Shown here: in pieces, positions 30,889-39,369 of the stretch
How positions within the stretch are numbered: position 1 is the first letter of the stretch
Layout of the letters: each line of letters opens with the position of its first letter
Origin: Proteiniclasticum sp.
Lineage (GTDB): Bacteria > Bacillota > Clostridia > Clostridiales > Clostridiaceae
DNA: 64,000 nt
Assembly: GCF_003514505.1 (NCBI RefSeq)
Contig: NZ_DOPX01000024.1
Span: 1-64,000 of the forward strand
Direction of reading: 5' to 3'
Program-made: the position numbers and the translations under genes
The notes under the pieces: generated by a model
Database searches by the model: none
What the model was told of the DNA's origin: nothing
Seen by the model: only the letters and a program-made list of their open reading frames with translations

Positions 30889-31644
30889 ATGAATTTATTT
30901 TCTTTAGAAGGAAAAGTTGCCATTGTGACTGGAGCACGAACAGGTCTTGGGCAAGGAATTGCAGTGGCCCTGGCTAAGGCTGGAGCAGATATTGTAGGCG
31001 TTGGTTCTACTTCCTTAACGGAAACAGAGGAACTCGTAAAGATGGAAGGCAGAAAGTTTTTAGGGATCCAGGCTGATCTTACAAAGACAGAGCCGATTCC
31101 GGACATTCTCCTCAGAGCAGTGGAAGAGTTTGGTAAGGTGGATATTCTGGTGAACAATGCAGGTATTATCCGAAGAGAAGATGCCATCAGTTTCACAGAG
31201 AAAGATTGGGATGATGTGATGAACATCAACCTGAAGACTGTATTCTTCCTTTCCCAAGCCTGTGCAAAAGAGTTCATAAAACAAGGGACAGGTGGTAAGA
31301 TCATCAATATTGCCTCTATGCTTTCTTTCCAGGGAGGAATCCGTGTGCCGTCCTACACTTCCAGTAAATCTGGTATCAAGGGACTGACCATGGCCATGGC
31401 CAATGAGTGGGCAAAATATGGCATCCATGTCAACGCCATAGCACCGGGTTACATGGCAACAGACAACACCGACGCCCTCAGGAAAGATGAGAAGAGAAAC
31501 GAAGAGATTCTGGGAAGAATCCCACAAGGCCGTTGGGGAACACCTGAAGATATGGCAGGTCCATGCATCTTCCTGGCTTCAGAAGCTTCCTCCTACATGA
31601 ATGGATTTACCATGGCAGTGGACGGCGGCTGGCTGGCCAGATAG
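30889..31644 (+). CDS. kduD: 2-dehydro-3-deoxy-D-gluconate 5-dehydrogenase
   Basis: A 251-residue short-chain dehydrogenase that interconverts 2,5-diketo-3-deoxygluconate and 2-keto-3-deoxygluconate in breakdown of pectin- or glycosaminoglycan-derived uronates. NAD site TGARTGLGQGI, NNAGI, catalytic Ser in NIASM, YTSSKSG with the Tyr-Lys pair, and the C-terminal NGFTMAVDGGWLAR typical of KduD. ATG 30889 follows GAGGGGG; longer upstream reading is only untranslated leader containing promoter and operator. It is followed 54 nt later by kduI, which fixes the assignment. Confidence 0.93.
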   Translation: MNLFSLEGKVAIVTGARTGLGQGIAVALAKAGADIVGVGSTSLTETEELVKMEGRKFLGIQADLTKTEPIPDILLRAVEEFGKVDILVNNAGIIRREDAISFTEKDWDDVMNINLKTVFFLSQACAKEFIKQGTGGKIINIASMLSFQGGIRVPSYTSSKSGIKGLTMAMANEWAKYGIHVNAIAPGYMATDNTDALRKDEKRNEEILGRIPQGRWGTPEDMAGPCIFLASEASSYMNGFTMAVDGGWLAR

Positions 31645-31698
31645 AAAGAAAACGATAAGAAATCAGAATGAAAATAAAGATTTTGGAGGAACAAGATT

Positions 31699-32535
31699 AT
31701 GAAACTTGAAACAAGATACGCAACACATCCAATGGACTCCATGCTGTACACCACAGAGGAGCTGAGAAGCCATTACCTCATCGAAGAAGTGTTTGTAAAA
31801 GACGAGGCAAATTTTGTGTATTCTCATAATGACCGCATCATCGCCGGGGGTATTTTGCCTGTGGAGAATAAAGTGGAGCTTGGAAGCACTAAGGAGCTGG
31901 GGACGAAGTTTTTCTTCGAAAGAAGAGAAGCTGGAGTTATCAATGTAGGGGGGCCTGGAAAGGTTCTTCTTGACGGAAAAGTCTTCACCATGGAGAATAG
32001 TGATGGACTCTACATTGGCATGGGTACGGAAGAAGTGGTCTTTGAAAGTCTGGATAGAAATAATCCTGCAAAGTTTTATTTCAACAGCGCTCCAGCCCAT
32101 CATGCTTACAGCACAAGACTCATTACCCTGGCGGATGCGAAGAAAGTGCATCTTGGCAGCGATGAGAACCTCAATAAGAGAACCATCAATCAGTACGTAC
32201 ATCCAGATGTCTGTGAAAGCTGTCAGCTGGTCATGGGTATGACCAGTTTTGAAGCGGGCAGTGTATGGAACACTATGCCATGTCACACCCATGAAAGAAG
32301 AATGGAAGTGTACTTCTACTTTAACCTGAAGGAAGAAGACAGAGTGTTCCATATGATGGGTGAACCACAGGAAACGAGACACATCATCATGAAAAATGAG
32401 CAGGCTGTGATTTCTCCCAGCTGGTCCATCCACAGTGGTGTGGCCACTGGAAAGTACACCTTCATCTGGGGCATGTGTGGAGAAAATATTGAGTTTACCG
32501 ATATGGACCATGTGGCCATGGCGGATCTAAGATAA
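31699..32535 (+). CDS. kduI: 5-dehydro-4-deoxy-D-glucuronate isomerase
   Basis: A 278-residue cupin-fold isomerase that turns 4-deoxy-5-ketouronate (DKI) into 2,5-diketo-3-deoxygluconate, the KduD substrate. Family landmarks: MKLETRYATHPMDS at the start, SHNDRIIAGGILP, and the metal site MPCHTHERRMEVYFYF with His-x-His and Glu, completed by a fourth His in WSIHSGV. Full length. GGAGG precedes the ATG. Immediately after its stop a small hairpin (32534-32553) lies before the regulator gene. Confidence 0.95.
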   Translation: MKLETRYATHPMDSMLYTTEELRSHYLIEEVFVKDEANFVYSHNDRIIAGGILPVENKVELGSTKELGTKFFFERREAGVINVGGPGKVLLDGKVFTMENSDGLYIGMGTEEVVFESLDRNNPAKFYFNSAPAHHAYSTRLITLADAKKVHLGSDENLNKRTINQYVHPDVCESCQLVMGMTSFEAGSVWNTMPCHTHERRMEVYFYFNLKEEDRVFHMMGEPQETRHIIMKNEQAVISPSWSIHSGVATGKYTFIWGMCGENIEFTDMDHVAMADLR

Positions 32536-32553
32536 GGGAATTTGCTTCCCTTT
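32534..32553 (+). terminator. Weak hairpin between kduI and the regulator
   Basis: AAGGGAA and TTCCCTT form a 7-bp stem overlapping the kduI stop region, followed by only TTC. It may be an attenuating or RNA-processing hairpin rather than a full stop. Confidence 0.45.
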
Positions 32554-32571
32554 TCAGAAGGGATGAGTTAT

Positions 32572-33270
32572 ATGAAAGACAAAAACAGTATGTTCAAACT
32601 GAATACCATGGGGGACGATGTCTACGAGGAAATGAAAAAAGACATCCTGAACCTCCATATGAAGCCTGGCACACCAGTGACGGAGCAGGGAATCTGCGAA
32701 AAATACGGGATTTCTAGAACGCCCAGCAGGCATGTGCTTCAAAGACTGAGAGATGATGGACTCATCCACTCCATACCCTACAAAGCAAGTTTTGTATCTC
32801 TTCTTGATTTTAAGAAAATCGAGCAGATTATTTTCATGCGCTGCGCCATTGAGGAAAAAGTGATGAAAGAAGCTTTGAACAAGAAGAATGAAAGGTTTCT
32901 CAAAGAGCTGAAAAGAAGTCTGAGAGACCAGGAGGATCTTCTTTCAGAGGAGTTCACACCGGAAGAGTTCTATGCCATGGATGCAGAGTTTCATGCCATC
33001 TGGTTCCGCTTCACGGGAAAAGAGTTTGTCTGGGAAGAAATTGAGAGAATGCTCGTACACTATAAAAGGTTCCGTATGCTGGATATCGTGGTAGTAAAGG
33101 ATTTTCAAACCATCTACGAGGAACATGTGGAACTTGTTCAGATTATAGAAGAGGGAAAAGAAGAACTGGTAGAGAAAAAGATAGCAAAGCATCTTTATGG
33201 CGGAATCAACCGGCTGGGAGATAAAATTCATGGAGAGTACAAAGAGTACTTCATAGAAGACAATGCATAG
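32572..33270 (+). CDS. GntR/FCD-family regulator of uronate use
   Basis: A 232-residue regulator: an N-terminal winged helix (VYEEMKKDILNLHMKPGTPVTEQGICEKYGISRTPSRHVLQRLRDDGLIHSIPYKASFVS) and a C-terminal FCD ligand domain of helices with the metal/ligand histidines (MDAEFHAIWF, EEHVELVQIIEEG, KIAKHLYGGI). ATG 32572 with AGAAGGGA upstream is chosen over a TTG at 32542 that lies in the preceding hairpin. It is the third gene of the kdu operon and probably binds the TTGTATAC repeats at its head, released by a uronate breakdown product. Confidence 0.88.
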   Translation: MKDKNSMFKLNTMGDDVYEEMKKDILNLHMKPGTPVTEQGICEKYGISRTPSRHVLQRLRDDGLIHSIPYKASFVSLLDFKKIEQIIFMRCAIEEKVMKEALNKKNERFLKELKRSLRDQEDLLSEEFTPEEFYAMDAEFHAIWFRFTGKEFVWEEIERMLVHYKRFRMLDIVVVKDFQTIYEEHVELVQIIEEGKEELVEKKIAKHLYGGINRLGDKIHGEYKEYFIEDNA

Positions 33271-33298
33271 TATCAAAATATTAAATGAGATGATGCCG

Positions 33299-33329
33299 AA
33301 GGTGGACCTTTCAGACGAAGGTCTGCCTT
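33299..33329 (+). repeat. Hairpin between regulator and transporter genes
   Basis: AAGGTGGACCTT (33299-33310) and AAGGTCTGCCTT (33318-33329) pair at 10 of 12 positions. A second small stem (GAGAGA/TCTCTC) follows. There is no T-run, so this may be an RNA processing or stability element. Confidence 0.5.
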
Positions 33330-33390
33330 TGTCACAGAGAGAGAAATCTCTCGGATAGAAAGAAAAGAAAGAACGGGGATAATAGAGTTC

Positions 33391-34581
33391 ATGGAAAAAC
33401 AGAATTTTTATACGAGACTGGATAAGAAAGACCGCTCTGTATTGAATGCGGTGTTTTATGTGTTTTTTGTCAATGGCATCTTTGCCATGATCATGGGGTC
33501 GCTTTTGCCCATGATCAGTTTAGAGTACAATCTTTCAGATACACTAAGTGGATCTCTCATTTCAGCTCATTCAGTGGGCAATCTCATCTCAGGCTTTGTT
33601 GCAGGTGTGCTGCCCTTGTATCTTGGCCGAAAAAGATCCATTGTGTTTTTATCTTCCTTTGTGACCTTAGGGTTCACCCTGATGATTTTCACAGGAAGTC
33701 CGCTGCTGCTTCTTTTGGCTTTTCTTTTCACAGGAATCAGCCGTGGAAGTGTCAGCAACTTCAACAACACCATGGTCAATGAGGTGTCCAACAGCAGTCC
33801 GGCTGCGCTGAGCTTTCTTCACAGCGTATTTGCTGTGGGAGCGATTCTTGCGCCAATCCTTGCCATGGTTTCCACAAGGATTCTGGGCAAGGACGGCTGG
33901 AGAATGAGTGCCGTCATCATTATTCTTCTTACAAGCCTGTCTCTCTTCTTTTTCTCCAGAATGGAGATGCAGGAAAAAGTCCAGGTGAAGGGAAAAGGAG
34001 GAGGGTATGATTTTCTGAAGTCCCGAGTATTTTGGGTCCATGCAGGGATCCTGTTTTTCTATCTTGCTGGAGAAGCCACCATCAACGGATGGATTGTGAA
34101 GTACTTTGTGGATTCGAAAATCATGACCATCGGCTATGCCCAGTTTCTTGCATCCATGCTGTGGCTGGCAGTTCTCATCGGAAGAATCACTGTCAGTTAT
34201 TTCGGTGACCGGATCAGGAAGGAAACCATCCTTCTTGTGACCACCACAAGCACAGTGCTGTTTTATTTTCTCCTTCTTGCCACCAGAAATGTCACGGTGA
34301 TTACCATAGCCATCTTTGGCATTGGACTTTCCATGGCGGGCATCTATCCCACTACGGTTTCGAAGGTGGGCAAAACCATTAAAGAATATCCCATGGCCAT
34401 GGGGGTTCTCCTGGTGCTGGGAGGCATTGGGGCCATTGTGATGCCAATCCTTACTGGAGCGCTTTCGGATGCCTTTGGTATTTTTGCGGGGATGAGTGCC
34501 ATTGTGGTGGTGCTGATTCTCATGATGGTCCTGGTGATGTTCTCTCTAACGGAAGGGAAAAAAAGAGCAAAAGCAGCATAA
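33391..34581 (+). CDS. MFS transporter, probable uronate/oligouronide uptake
   Basis: A 396-residue major facilitator with 12 predicted helices and the A-motif-like loop GVLPLYLGRKRSIVF between helices 2 and 3, repeated in the second half as SYFGDRIRKET. It resembles the FucP/sugar-symporter part of the superfamily. It ends the kdu operon, 120 nt behind the regulator. Position predicts import of an unsaturated uronate, ketouronate or related sugar acid; specificity is inferred. The ribosome binding site is weak (GGGGAT). A strong terminator follows. Confidence 0.82.
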   Translation: MEKQNFYTRLDKKDRSVLNAVFYVFFVNGIFAMIMGSLLPMISLEYNLSDTLSGSLISAHSVGNLISGFVAGVLPLYLGRKRSIVFLSSFVTLGFTLMIFTGSPLLLLLAFLFTGISRGSVSNFNNTMVNEVSNSSPAALSFLHSVFAVGAILAPILAMVSTRILGKDGWRMSAVIIILLTSLSLFFFSRMEMQEKVQVKGKGGGYDFLKSRVFWVHAGILFFYLAGEATINGWIVKYFVDSKIMTIGYAQFLASMLWLAVLIGRITVSYFGDRIRKETILLVTTTSTVLFYFLLLATRNVTVITIAIFGIGLSMAGIYPTTVSKVGKTIKEYPMAMGVLLVLGGIGAIVMPILTGALSDAFGIFAGMSAIVVVLILMMVLVMFSLTEGKKRAKAA

Positions 34582-34608
34582 TATTTATAAGTTCATTGCA
34601 ATAGAAAT

Positions 34609-34656
34609 GGAAGAACCAGAATGAAGCATAAGATATGCATCATCTGGTTCTTTTTT
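34609..34656 (+). terminator. Terminator of the kdu operon
   Basis: AAGAACCAGA (34611-34620) pairs with TCTGGTTCTT (34643-34652), with additional ATGC-rich pairing inside, then TTTTT. Confidence 0.88.
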
Positions 34657-34772
34657 ATGGAATTTTTCAATCTGCTTAACTTTTCTCGATAATTTTACTG
34701 TGCATCTCTATCCTATATGCTTCTCACGAAAAAGAAGTTCACATTTTGCACTGTTTTATGCTGTTTAGATAT

Positions 34773-34798
34773 TAACATTCATAAGAAGTCTCCGATAT
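34773..34798 (+). promoter_or_regulatory. Sigma-D-type promoter of the receptor gene
   Basis: TAAC (34773-34776), 15 nt, CCGATAT (34792-34798). It fits the flagellar sigma factor consensus of Firmicutes and sits upstream of a chemoreceptor gene. Confidence 0.6.
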
Positions 34799-34861
34799 GT
34801 TGAGTGTATGAGTGTTTTTACATCCAGATGAAGCAAGATATGACAGGAGGGAAGGAGAGAG

Positions 34862-34919
34862 CAGATCTTTTGTTTTCTAAGAATCGGGGGTTTTTAGAAA
34901 ACAAAAGACAGTAGATCTG
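34862..34919 (+). other. Long stem-loop in the receptor leader
   Basis: CTTTTGTTTTCTAA (34867-34880) pairs perfectly over 14 bp with 34894-34907, and CAGATCT (34862-34868) can pair with AGATCTG (34913-34919) as an outer or alternative stem. It lies 68 nt before the receptor ATG in the leader that would start at the sigma-D site. No riboswitch class that I know fits. Confidence 0.55.
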
Positions 34920-34986
34920 AAGTGAGATTTTTTACATTCAGAGTTCAAGAAGAACTGGCAAATTATTAACTGTAAAGAGGGATAGT

Positions 34987-36969
34987 ATGAAAATTAGAGG
35001 AAAACTGATCATTAGTTTTACGGCTTTGGTGGCAATTTTAGCCATCAGTTTAGGGCTGGTTTCCATCATGTCAGCAACTCGTGTTCTCAATAGACAAGCT
35101 GAACTGAACTTATCTTATCAAGCTATTGAAGGATCCAATCTTGTTGTGAGTGAAATGCAATCACAAGGTTTAGCGCTTCAAATTCTTGCAGAAATGGATG
35201 AAATGAAGAATATGGGTCTATCTGAGATGTTTACGCTGATCAGCCGCCAGATTGTGAAAATGGAGTTTGCTGACATTTGTGTAATTATGCCAGATGGCAC
35301 ACTGAACTATAAAGATAAAAAAGTAATCAAACTGGAGAAGGATGATCCTGCGCTAAAGGTCTTTGATGGAGAAGTCGTCTCTTATTTCGGCATGAGCCCA
35401 GCAACTGGAGAGCCAGTTCTTATTTATGCAGTGCCAATCTATCAGAACAGCCGAGTGGTCGGGGGGCTTCTTGGAAGATACCCTGGCGTAGCTCTCAGTG
35501 AGCTGAGCGACCAGATTACATACGGAAAAGATGGATATGCATACATTATTAATGAAGAAGGCACCGTCATCGCACATAGAGATAGGGATAAAGTCAGAGA
35601 ACAATCTAATCCCATCAAGGATGGAGAGACAGATCCTTCATTGGCGTCTACGAAGGTTTTGTTTGAAAAGATTTTGAAAAATAAAGCTGGTTTAGAGCAT
35701 TATGAGATTAATGGTATCAAAAGATACGCAGCATTTTCACCAATAGAAAATACAACCTGGACACTTGTTGTTACGGCTACGGAAGAATATGTGCTCTCAG
35801 GAAGAGACGAAATCCGTGATAATATTTTCTATGTAGCAATCGTTGCACTGCTAATAGGTGCAATCTGCACCTATTTTATCGGTTCCAACATTGTAAAACC
35901 TATTAAACCTGTAGTAGAGAAAGCAAAGCTGCTTGCTGCCCTTGATTTGCGTGAAAACCTGTCTGAGAAGTCTCTCAAAGCGAAGGATGAAATGGGGGAT
36001 ATCAGTAGAGCCTTGCAGCAAATCATTGACAGTTTCCGGGATGTGTTACGTAAAGTAGACCACTCTTCCCAGGATGTGGCGGCTTCTTCCAAGCAGCTGC
36101 AGGCCAGCGCGGATCAGTCTGCGGTAACTGCAGAAGAAGTATCTAAAACTGTAGAGGAAATCGCAAGAGGAGCTCAGGAACAGGCAGCCAATACAGAAGA
36201 TGGCTCTCAGAAAGCACTGTCTCTTGGTGAAAGTATTGAAGTCAACAACAAGTTCCTCATTCAGCTCAGTGAATCCAATGAGCAGGTGGCGGAGATTGTA
36301 AATATTGGTATGAATGAAATGGAGAAGCTATCAGGGATTACCAAGGAAAGCACGGAGTCAGTAAAAGAAATCGCATCCATCATCGATCTGACCCATAAGA
36401 GTGCAGCAAATATCGGACAAGCCAGCTCCATGATCTCAAGCATCGCAGACCAGACAAATCTTCTGGCTCTCAATGCCGCCATTGAAGCAGCAAGAGCAGG
36501 AGATGCAGGCAGAGGGTTTGCTGTGGTTGCTGAAGAGATCAGAAAACTTGCGGAGCAATCTGCCCGATCCACAAAGGCTATTGACATGACGGTTTCAGAA
36601 CTTCAGAAAAATGCGGAGAATGCGGTGAGAACCATGGAAAGAGTGGTAAGCATCACCAGTGAGCAGTCCGGGTCTGTATCCTCCAGTATGGATATGTTTG
36701 GAGCTATTGAATCTGCTACCAAATTCTCCATGGAATATACAGAGCATCTTAATGAGTCCGGCAGAGTCATGATGGAAATGAAAGAAGCCATCATGGATGC
36801 CCTACAGAATCTTACAGCGATTTCGGAGGAGAACTCTGCGGCCACTGAGGAAGCTTCCGCTTCCATGGAGGAGCAGTCCGCTTCCATCCAGGAGATAGCC
36901 AGCGCTTCTGAGAACCTGGCAAAGCTTTCTGAAGAACTGAGAAGAATCATCAGCCAGTTCCAGATGTAG
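34987..36969 (+). CDS. Methyl-accepting chemotaxis protein, dCache type
   Basis: A 660-residue transmembrane receptor: TM1 (about 7-29), a dCache-like sensor with DGYAYIINEEGTVIAHRDRDKV, TM2 (about 283-303), HAMP, and a cytoplasmic signalling hairpin whose tip ISSIADQTNLLALNAAIEAARAGDAGRGFAVVAEEIRKLAEQSARSTKAI is the universal MCP core. dCache sensors bind amino acids and other small ligands. It stands behind a sigma-D-type promoter and a leader hairpin and ends with a terminator. Ligand unknown. Confidence 0.95.
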   Translation: MKIRGKLIISFTALVAILAISLGLVSIMSATRVLNRQAELNLSYQAIEGSNLVVSEMQSQGLALQILAEMDEMKNMGLSEMFTLISRQIVKMEFADICVIMPDGTLNYKDKKVIKLEKDDPALKVFDGEVVSYFGMSPATGEPVLIYAVPIYQNSRVVGGLLGRYPGVALSELSDQITYGKDGYAYIINEEGTVIAHRDRDKVREQSNPIKDGETDPSLASTKVLFEKILKNKAGLEHYEINGIKRYAAFSPIENTTWTLVVTATEEYVLSGRDEIRDNIFYVAIVALLIGAICTYFIGSNIVKPIKPVVEKAKLLAALDLRENLSEKSLKAKDEMGDISRALQQIIDSFRDVLRKVDHSSQDVAASSKQLQASADQSAVTAEEVSKTVEEIARGAQEQAANTEDGSQKALSLGESIEVNNKFLIQLSESNEQVAEIVNIGMNEMEKLSGITKESTESVKEIASIIDLTHKSAANIGQASSMISSIADQTNLLALNAAIEAARAGDAGRGFAVVAEEIRKLAEQSARSTKAIDMTVSELQKNAENAVRTMERVVSITSEQSGSVSSSMDMFGAIESATKFSMEYTEHLNESGRVMMEMKEAIMDALQNLTAISEENSAATEEASASMEEQSASIQEIASASENLAKLSEELRRIISQFQM

Positions 36970-36977
36970 AACGGATC

Positions 36978-37020
36978 CACCCAAAGCGAAGTGAACTGAC
37001 TTCTTCTCTTTGGGTGTTTT
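36978..37020 (+). terminator. Terminator after the receptor gene
   Basis: CACCCAAAG (36978-36986) pairs with CTTTGGGTG (37008-37016), then TTTTT. Confidence 0.85.
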
Positions 37021-37055
37021 TCATACAATAAAACAGACAGAAAGGGGATTAAAAT

Positions 37056-37448
37056 ATGATTGCGTGGAAAGAGGACTATGAAGTTGGGATTGATGTGGTA
37101 GACAGTCAGCATAAGGAGCTTTTTGTCATTGCAGGAAAAGCCTTTGACCTTCTCAAAAATGAGTTTGTCACAGATAAATATGATGCCATGGTGGAGATTC
37201 TGGAAGAGCTCAAGGATTATGCAGCGTTTCACTTTGAAACCGAAGAAAAATACCTGGAAGAGACAGGTTTCAAGAAACTTTTCTCCCACAAGATGGAACA
37301 TGCGGCATTTCTTCAAGAAATTGAGGCCATAGACCTGGAAGAACTTGATGAGAATCAGGAAGAGCATATGATGAGAATTCTGCAGTTCATCGTGAACTGG
37401 ATCGATCGTCACATTCTGGAGAAAGATCAGCAGTTTGCAGTGAAATAG
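37056..37448 (+). CDS. Bacteriohemerythrin
   Basis: A 130-residue four-helix protein binding a di-iron oxygen site. Metal ligands stand in the family order: His in DSQHKEL, HFETEEKYLEE with His and Glu, HKMEHAAF with two His, and WIDRHILEKD with His and Asp. In anaerobes it stores or senses O2, often beside chemoreceptors or diguanylate cyclases. The gene lies between two chemoreceptor genes and a FapA-like gene, which suggests oxygen-related motility control. AAAGGGGATT precedes ATG. Confidence 0.92.
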   Translation: MIAWKEDYEVGIDVVDSQHKELFVIAGKAFDLLKNEFVTDKYDAMVEILEELKDYAAFHFETEEKYLEETGFKKLFSHKMEHAAFLQEIEAIDLEELDENQEEHMMRILQFIVNWIDRHILEKDQQFAVK

Positions 37449-37521
37449 ACCAGTAAAACCCATAAGAGAAAAGGAAAGGATGAGATAGGTCTTCTTTAGA
37501 AGAGAAAGAGGGGGGAAACAG

Positions 37522-39354
37522 ATGAGATTTGAAGCCATATCAAGGGAGGAAGCGATTGAAAAAGCAGTGGAGGAACTGAAACTTTCGAAGGATGGCCTTA
37601 CTGTTAAAGAGATTTCCAAACCTGAGAAGAGAATCATGGGATTGAAGAAGATCCCTGGCATATATGAGATCCTTCCAAAGGAGAAGGAAGAACGCAAAAA
37701 AACAGATGATGTGAATGGAACCGTTGAAGTGAGAAATGGCCAGGTGCTGGTGACAGGTCCCAAAGGAAAAGGAGTGGAAGCCACACTGTTTATTCATGAG
37801 GATCAGCTGATTTTCAATGTCAATGGAGAGCCTGTCACAGGAAACCGCACCTTGAGCGCTCAGGATGTCATTGAAGTGAGTTTTGAGCATCTGCCTCCAG
37901 AAGTGCATTTTCAAGTGGAGCTCAGTGAATCTATGTTGGAAGCCTATGTGGAGATCCGAAGAAAGAGCGGGAAAAAATATAGACTGAAAGATTTGGAGAA
38001 AACCTCAAGAGGAGCCCTTCAGATAGAGTTTGATCCACTTCCACCCGAAGCGATTCATCCGGAAGAAGTGTTTACAGCACTAGCGAACTGTGGTGTCCTG
38101 CCGGAGTTTATTCTGGAGGATGCAGTAAAGAAAGCCTGCGAAAGCAAGGAAAGCGGGAAAATCCTGGTGGCCAGAGGGAAGGCCCCGGTGGAAAGCAGGA
38201 GAACGGACATCGACTACTGCAGCGAGATCTTTGTCAAAGAGATTACGAGAGGTTTAGAGCCTGTGGTGATGAAAGGGACAAAACTGGCCGAAAAAAATGG
38301 AGAGGCAGTGGAAGGGATTCCAGGAGTGGATGTCAAAGGAGCAGAAATCAAAGTTCAAAAGGTAAAGGATGAGGAACTGAAAGCAGCCGAAGGAGCGTTC
38401 CTTGATGGAAATGCTGTTTATGCTGAAAGAGATGGCAGACCATATCTCAAGAAAGGCGAGATTGGGGTGGTGCCACTGCTCACTGTAGTGGGAGATCTTG
38501 ATAAAGATACAGAGGACATTGATTTTGATGGAGATGTGGTGGTGAAGGGGAATGTTCAGGACCACATGGTGATCCGTGCCACAGGGAATATTTCCATCAT
38601 CGGCTCTGTGTACCATTCTGAACTTTATGCGGAGCAGAACATAGAAGTCCAGGGAAAGGTCATTGGGGGGATTTTAAGAGCTGGGGATGAGAATGCAGTG
38701 TTCCAGACACTTCTGCCCATCGTGGAGAAAGTGATTCTTGTCATCGAAGCCATGTTCACTGGTCTGCAGCTGACAGAAGGAAGAACGGTTCAGGACATCA
38801 TGGACAGTATCAGCAAAGGTAAGGAAGAGACTGAAGCTCTTTTCCAGGAGATCGAGCAGATAGAAGAGATTTTCACACCACATCAGCTGCAGGTGGTGGA
38901 AGAGATTGAGAAAAAATTCGCCTATGTCTTCAAGGAAATCAGACTTCTTCACAAAGAAGGATTCATCGAGCTCAATACGGTTTATGAAAGGCTTCTTTCT
39001 ATGGTGGAGATGATGAAAGAAGAACTTCTCGATGCAAGACTGATTAAGCTGTACTACGCTCAGAATGCAACACTGAAATCCAGTGGAGATGTAGAGATTA
39101 CAGGAGATGGGAGTTATCAGTCCAGTATTGTGGCAGGGAACGAAATCAGATTCACAAAGTTTGCCAGTGTGGTCAAGGGCGGAACTTTACTTGCAGGAAG
39201 ATTCATCAAGGCTGGGATCGTTGGCACGCCCAGTGAAATTCAGACGTTTCTCAAGGTTTTGGATCGAGAGGGAGATATTACAGGCAGATTCTATAAGGGG
39301 ACGACGCTGATGAGAAAAGATGAACTGAAGGACTATGCGGCGATTTTAAAGTAA
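37522..39354 (+). CDS. FapA/DUF342-family polysaccharide-binding-like protein
   Basis: A 610-residue protein. The N-terminus (about 1-50, MRFEAISREEAIEKAVEELKLSKDGLTVKEI) resembles the Jag-N domain found in several RNA-binding proteins, followed by the DUF342 core (PEEVFTALANCGVLPEFILEDAVKKACESKESGKILVARGKAPV, GDVVVKGNVQDHMVIRATGNISIIGSVYHSELYAEQNIEVQGKVIGGILRAG) with a beta-helix look, and a coiled-coil insertion (about 395-500). DUF342 proteins (FapA) have been linked to flagellar assembly and polar placement. GGGGGAAACAG precedes ATG. It is 15 nt upstream of the fusion receptor and probably co-transcribed. Confidence 0.82.
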   Translation: MRFEAISREEAIEKAVEELKLSKDGLTVKEISKPEKRIMGLKKIPGIYEILPKEKEERKKTDDVNGTVEVRNGQVLVTGPKGKGVEATLFIHEDQLIFNVNGEPVTGNRTLSAQDVIEVSFEHLPPEVHFQVELSESMLEAYVEIRRKSGKKYRLKDLEKTSRGALQIEFDPLPPEAIHPEEVFTALANCGVLPEFILEDAVKKACESKESGKILVARGKAPVESRRTDIDYCSEIFVKEITRGLEPVVMKGTKLAEKNGEAVEGIPGVDVKGAEIKVQKVKDEELKAAEGAFLDGNAVYAERDGRPYLKKGEIGVVPLLTVVGDLDKDTEDIDFDGDVVVKGNVQDHMVIRATGNISIIGSVYHSELYAEQNIEVQGKVIGGILRAGDENAVFQTLLPIVEKVILVIEAMFTGLQLTEGRTVQDIMDSISKGKEETEALFQEIEQIEEIFTPHQLQVVEEIEKKFAYVFKEIRLLHKEGFIELNTVYERLLSMVEMMKEELLDARLIKLYYAQNATLKSSGDVEITGDGSYQSSIVAGNEIRFTKFASVVKGGTLLAGRFIKAGIVGTPSEIQTFLKVLDREGDITGRFYKGTTLMRKDELKDYAAILK

Positions 39355-39369
39355 CTAGGGGGAATTAAG

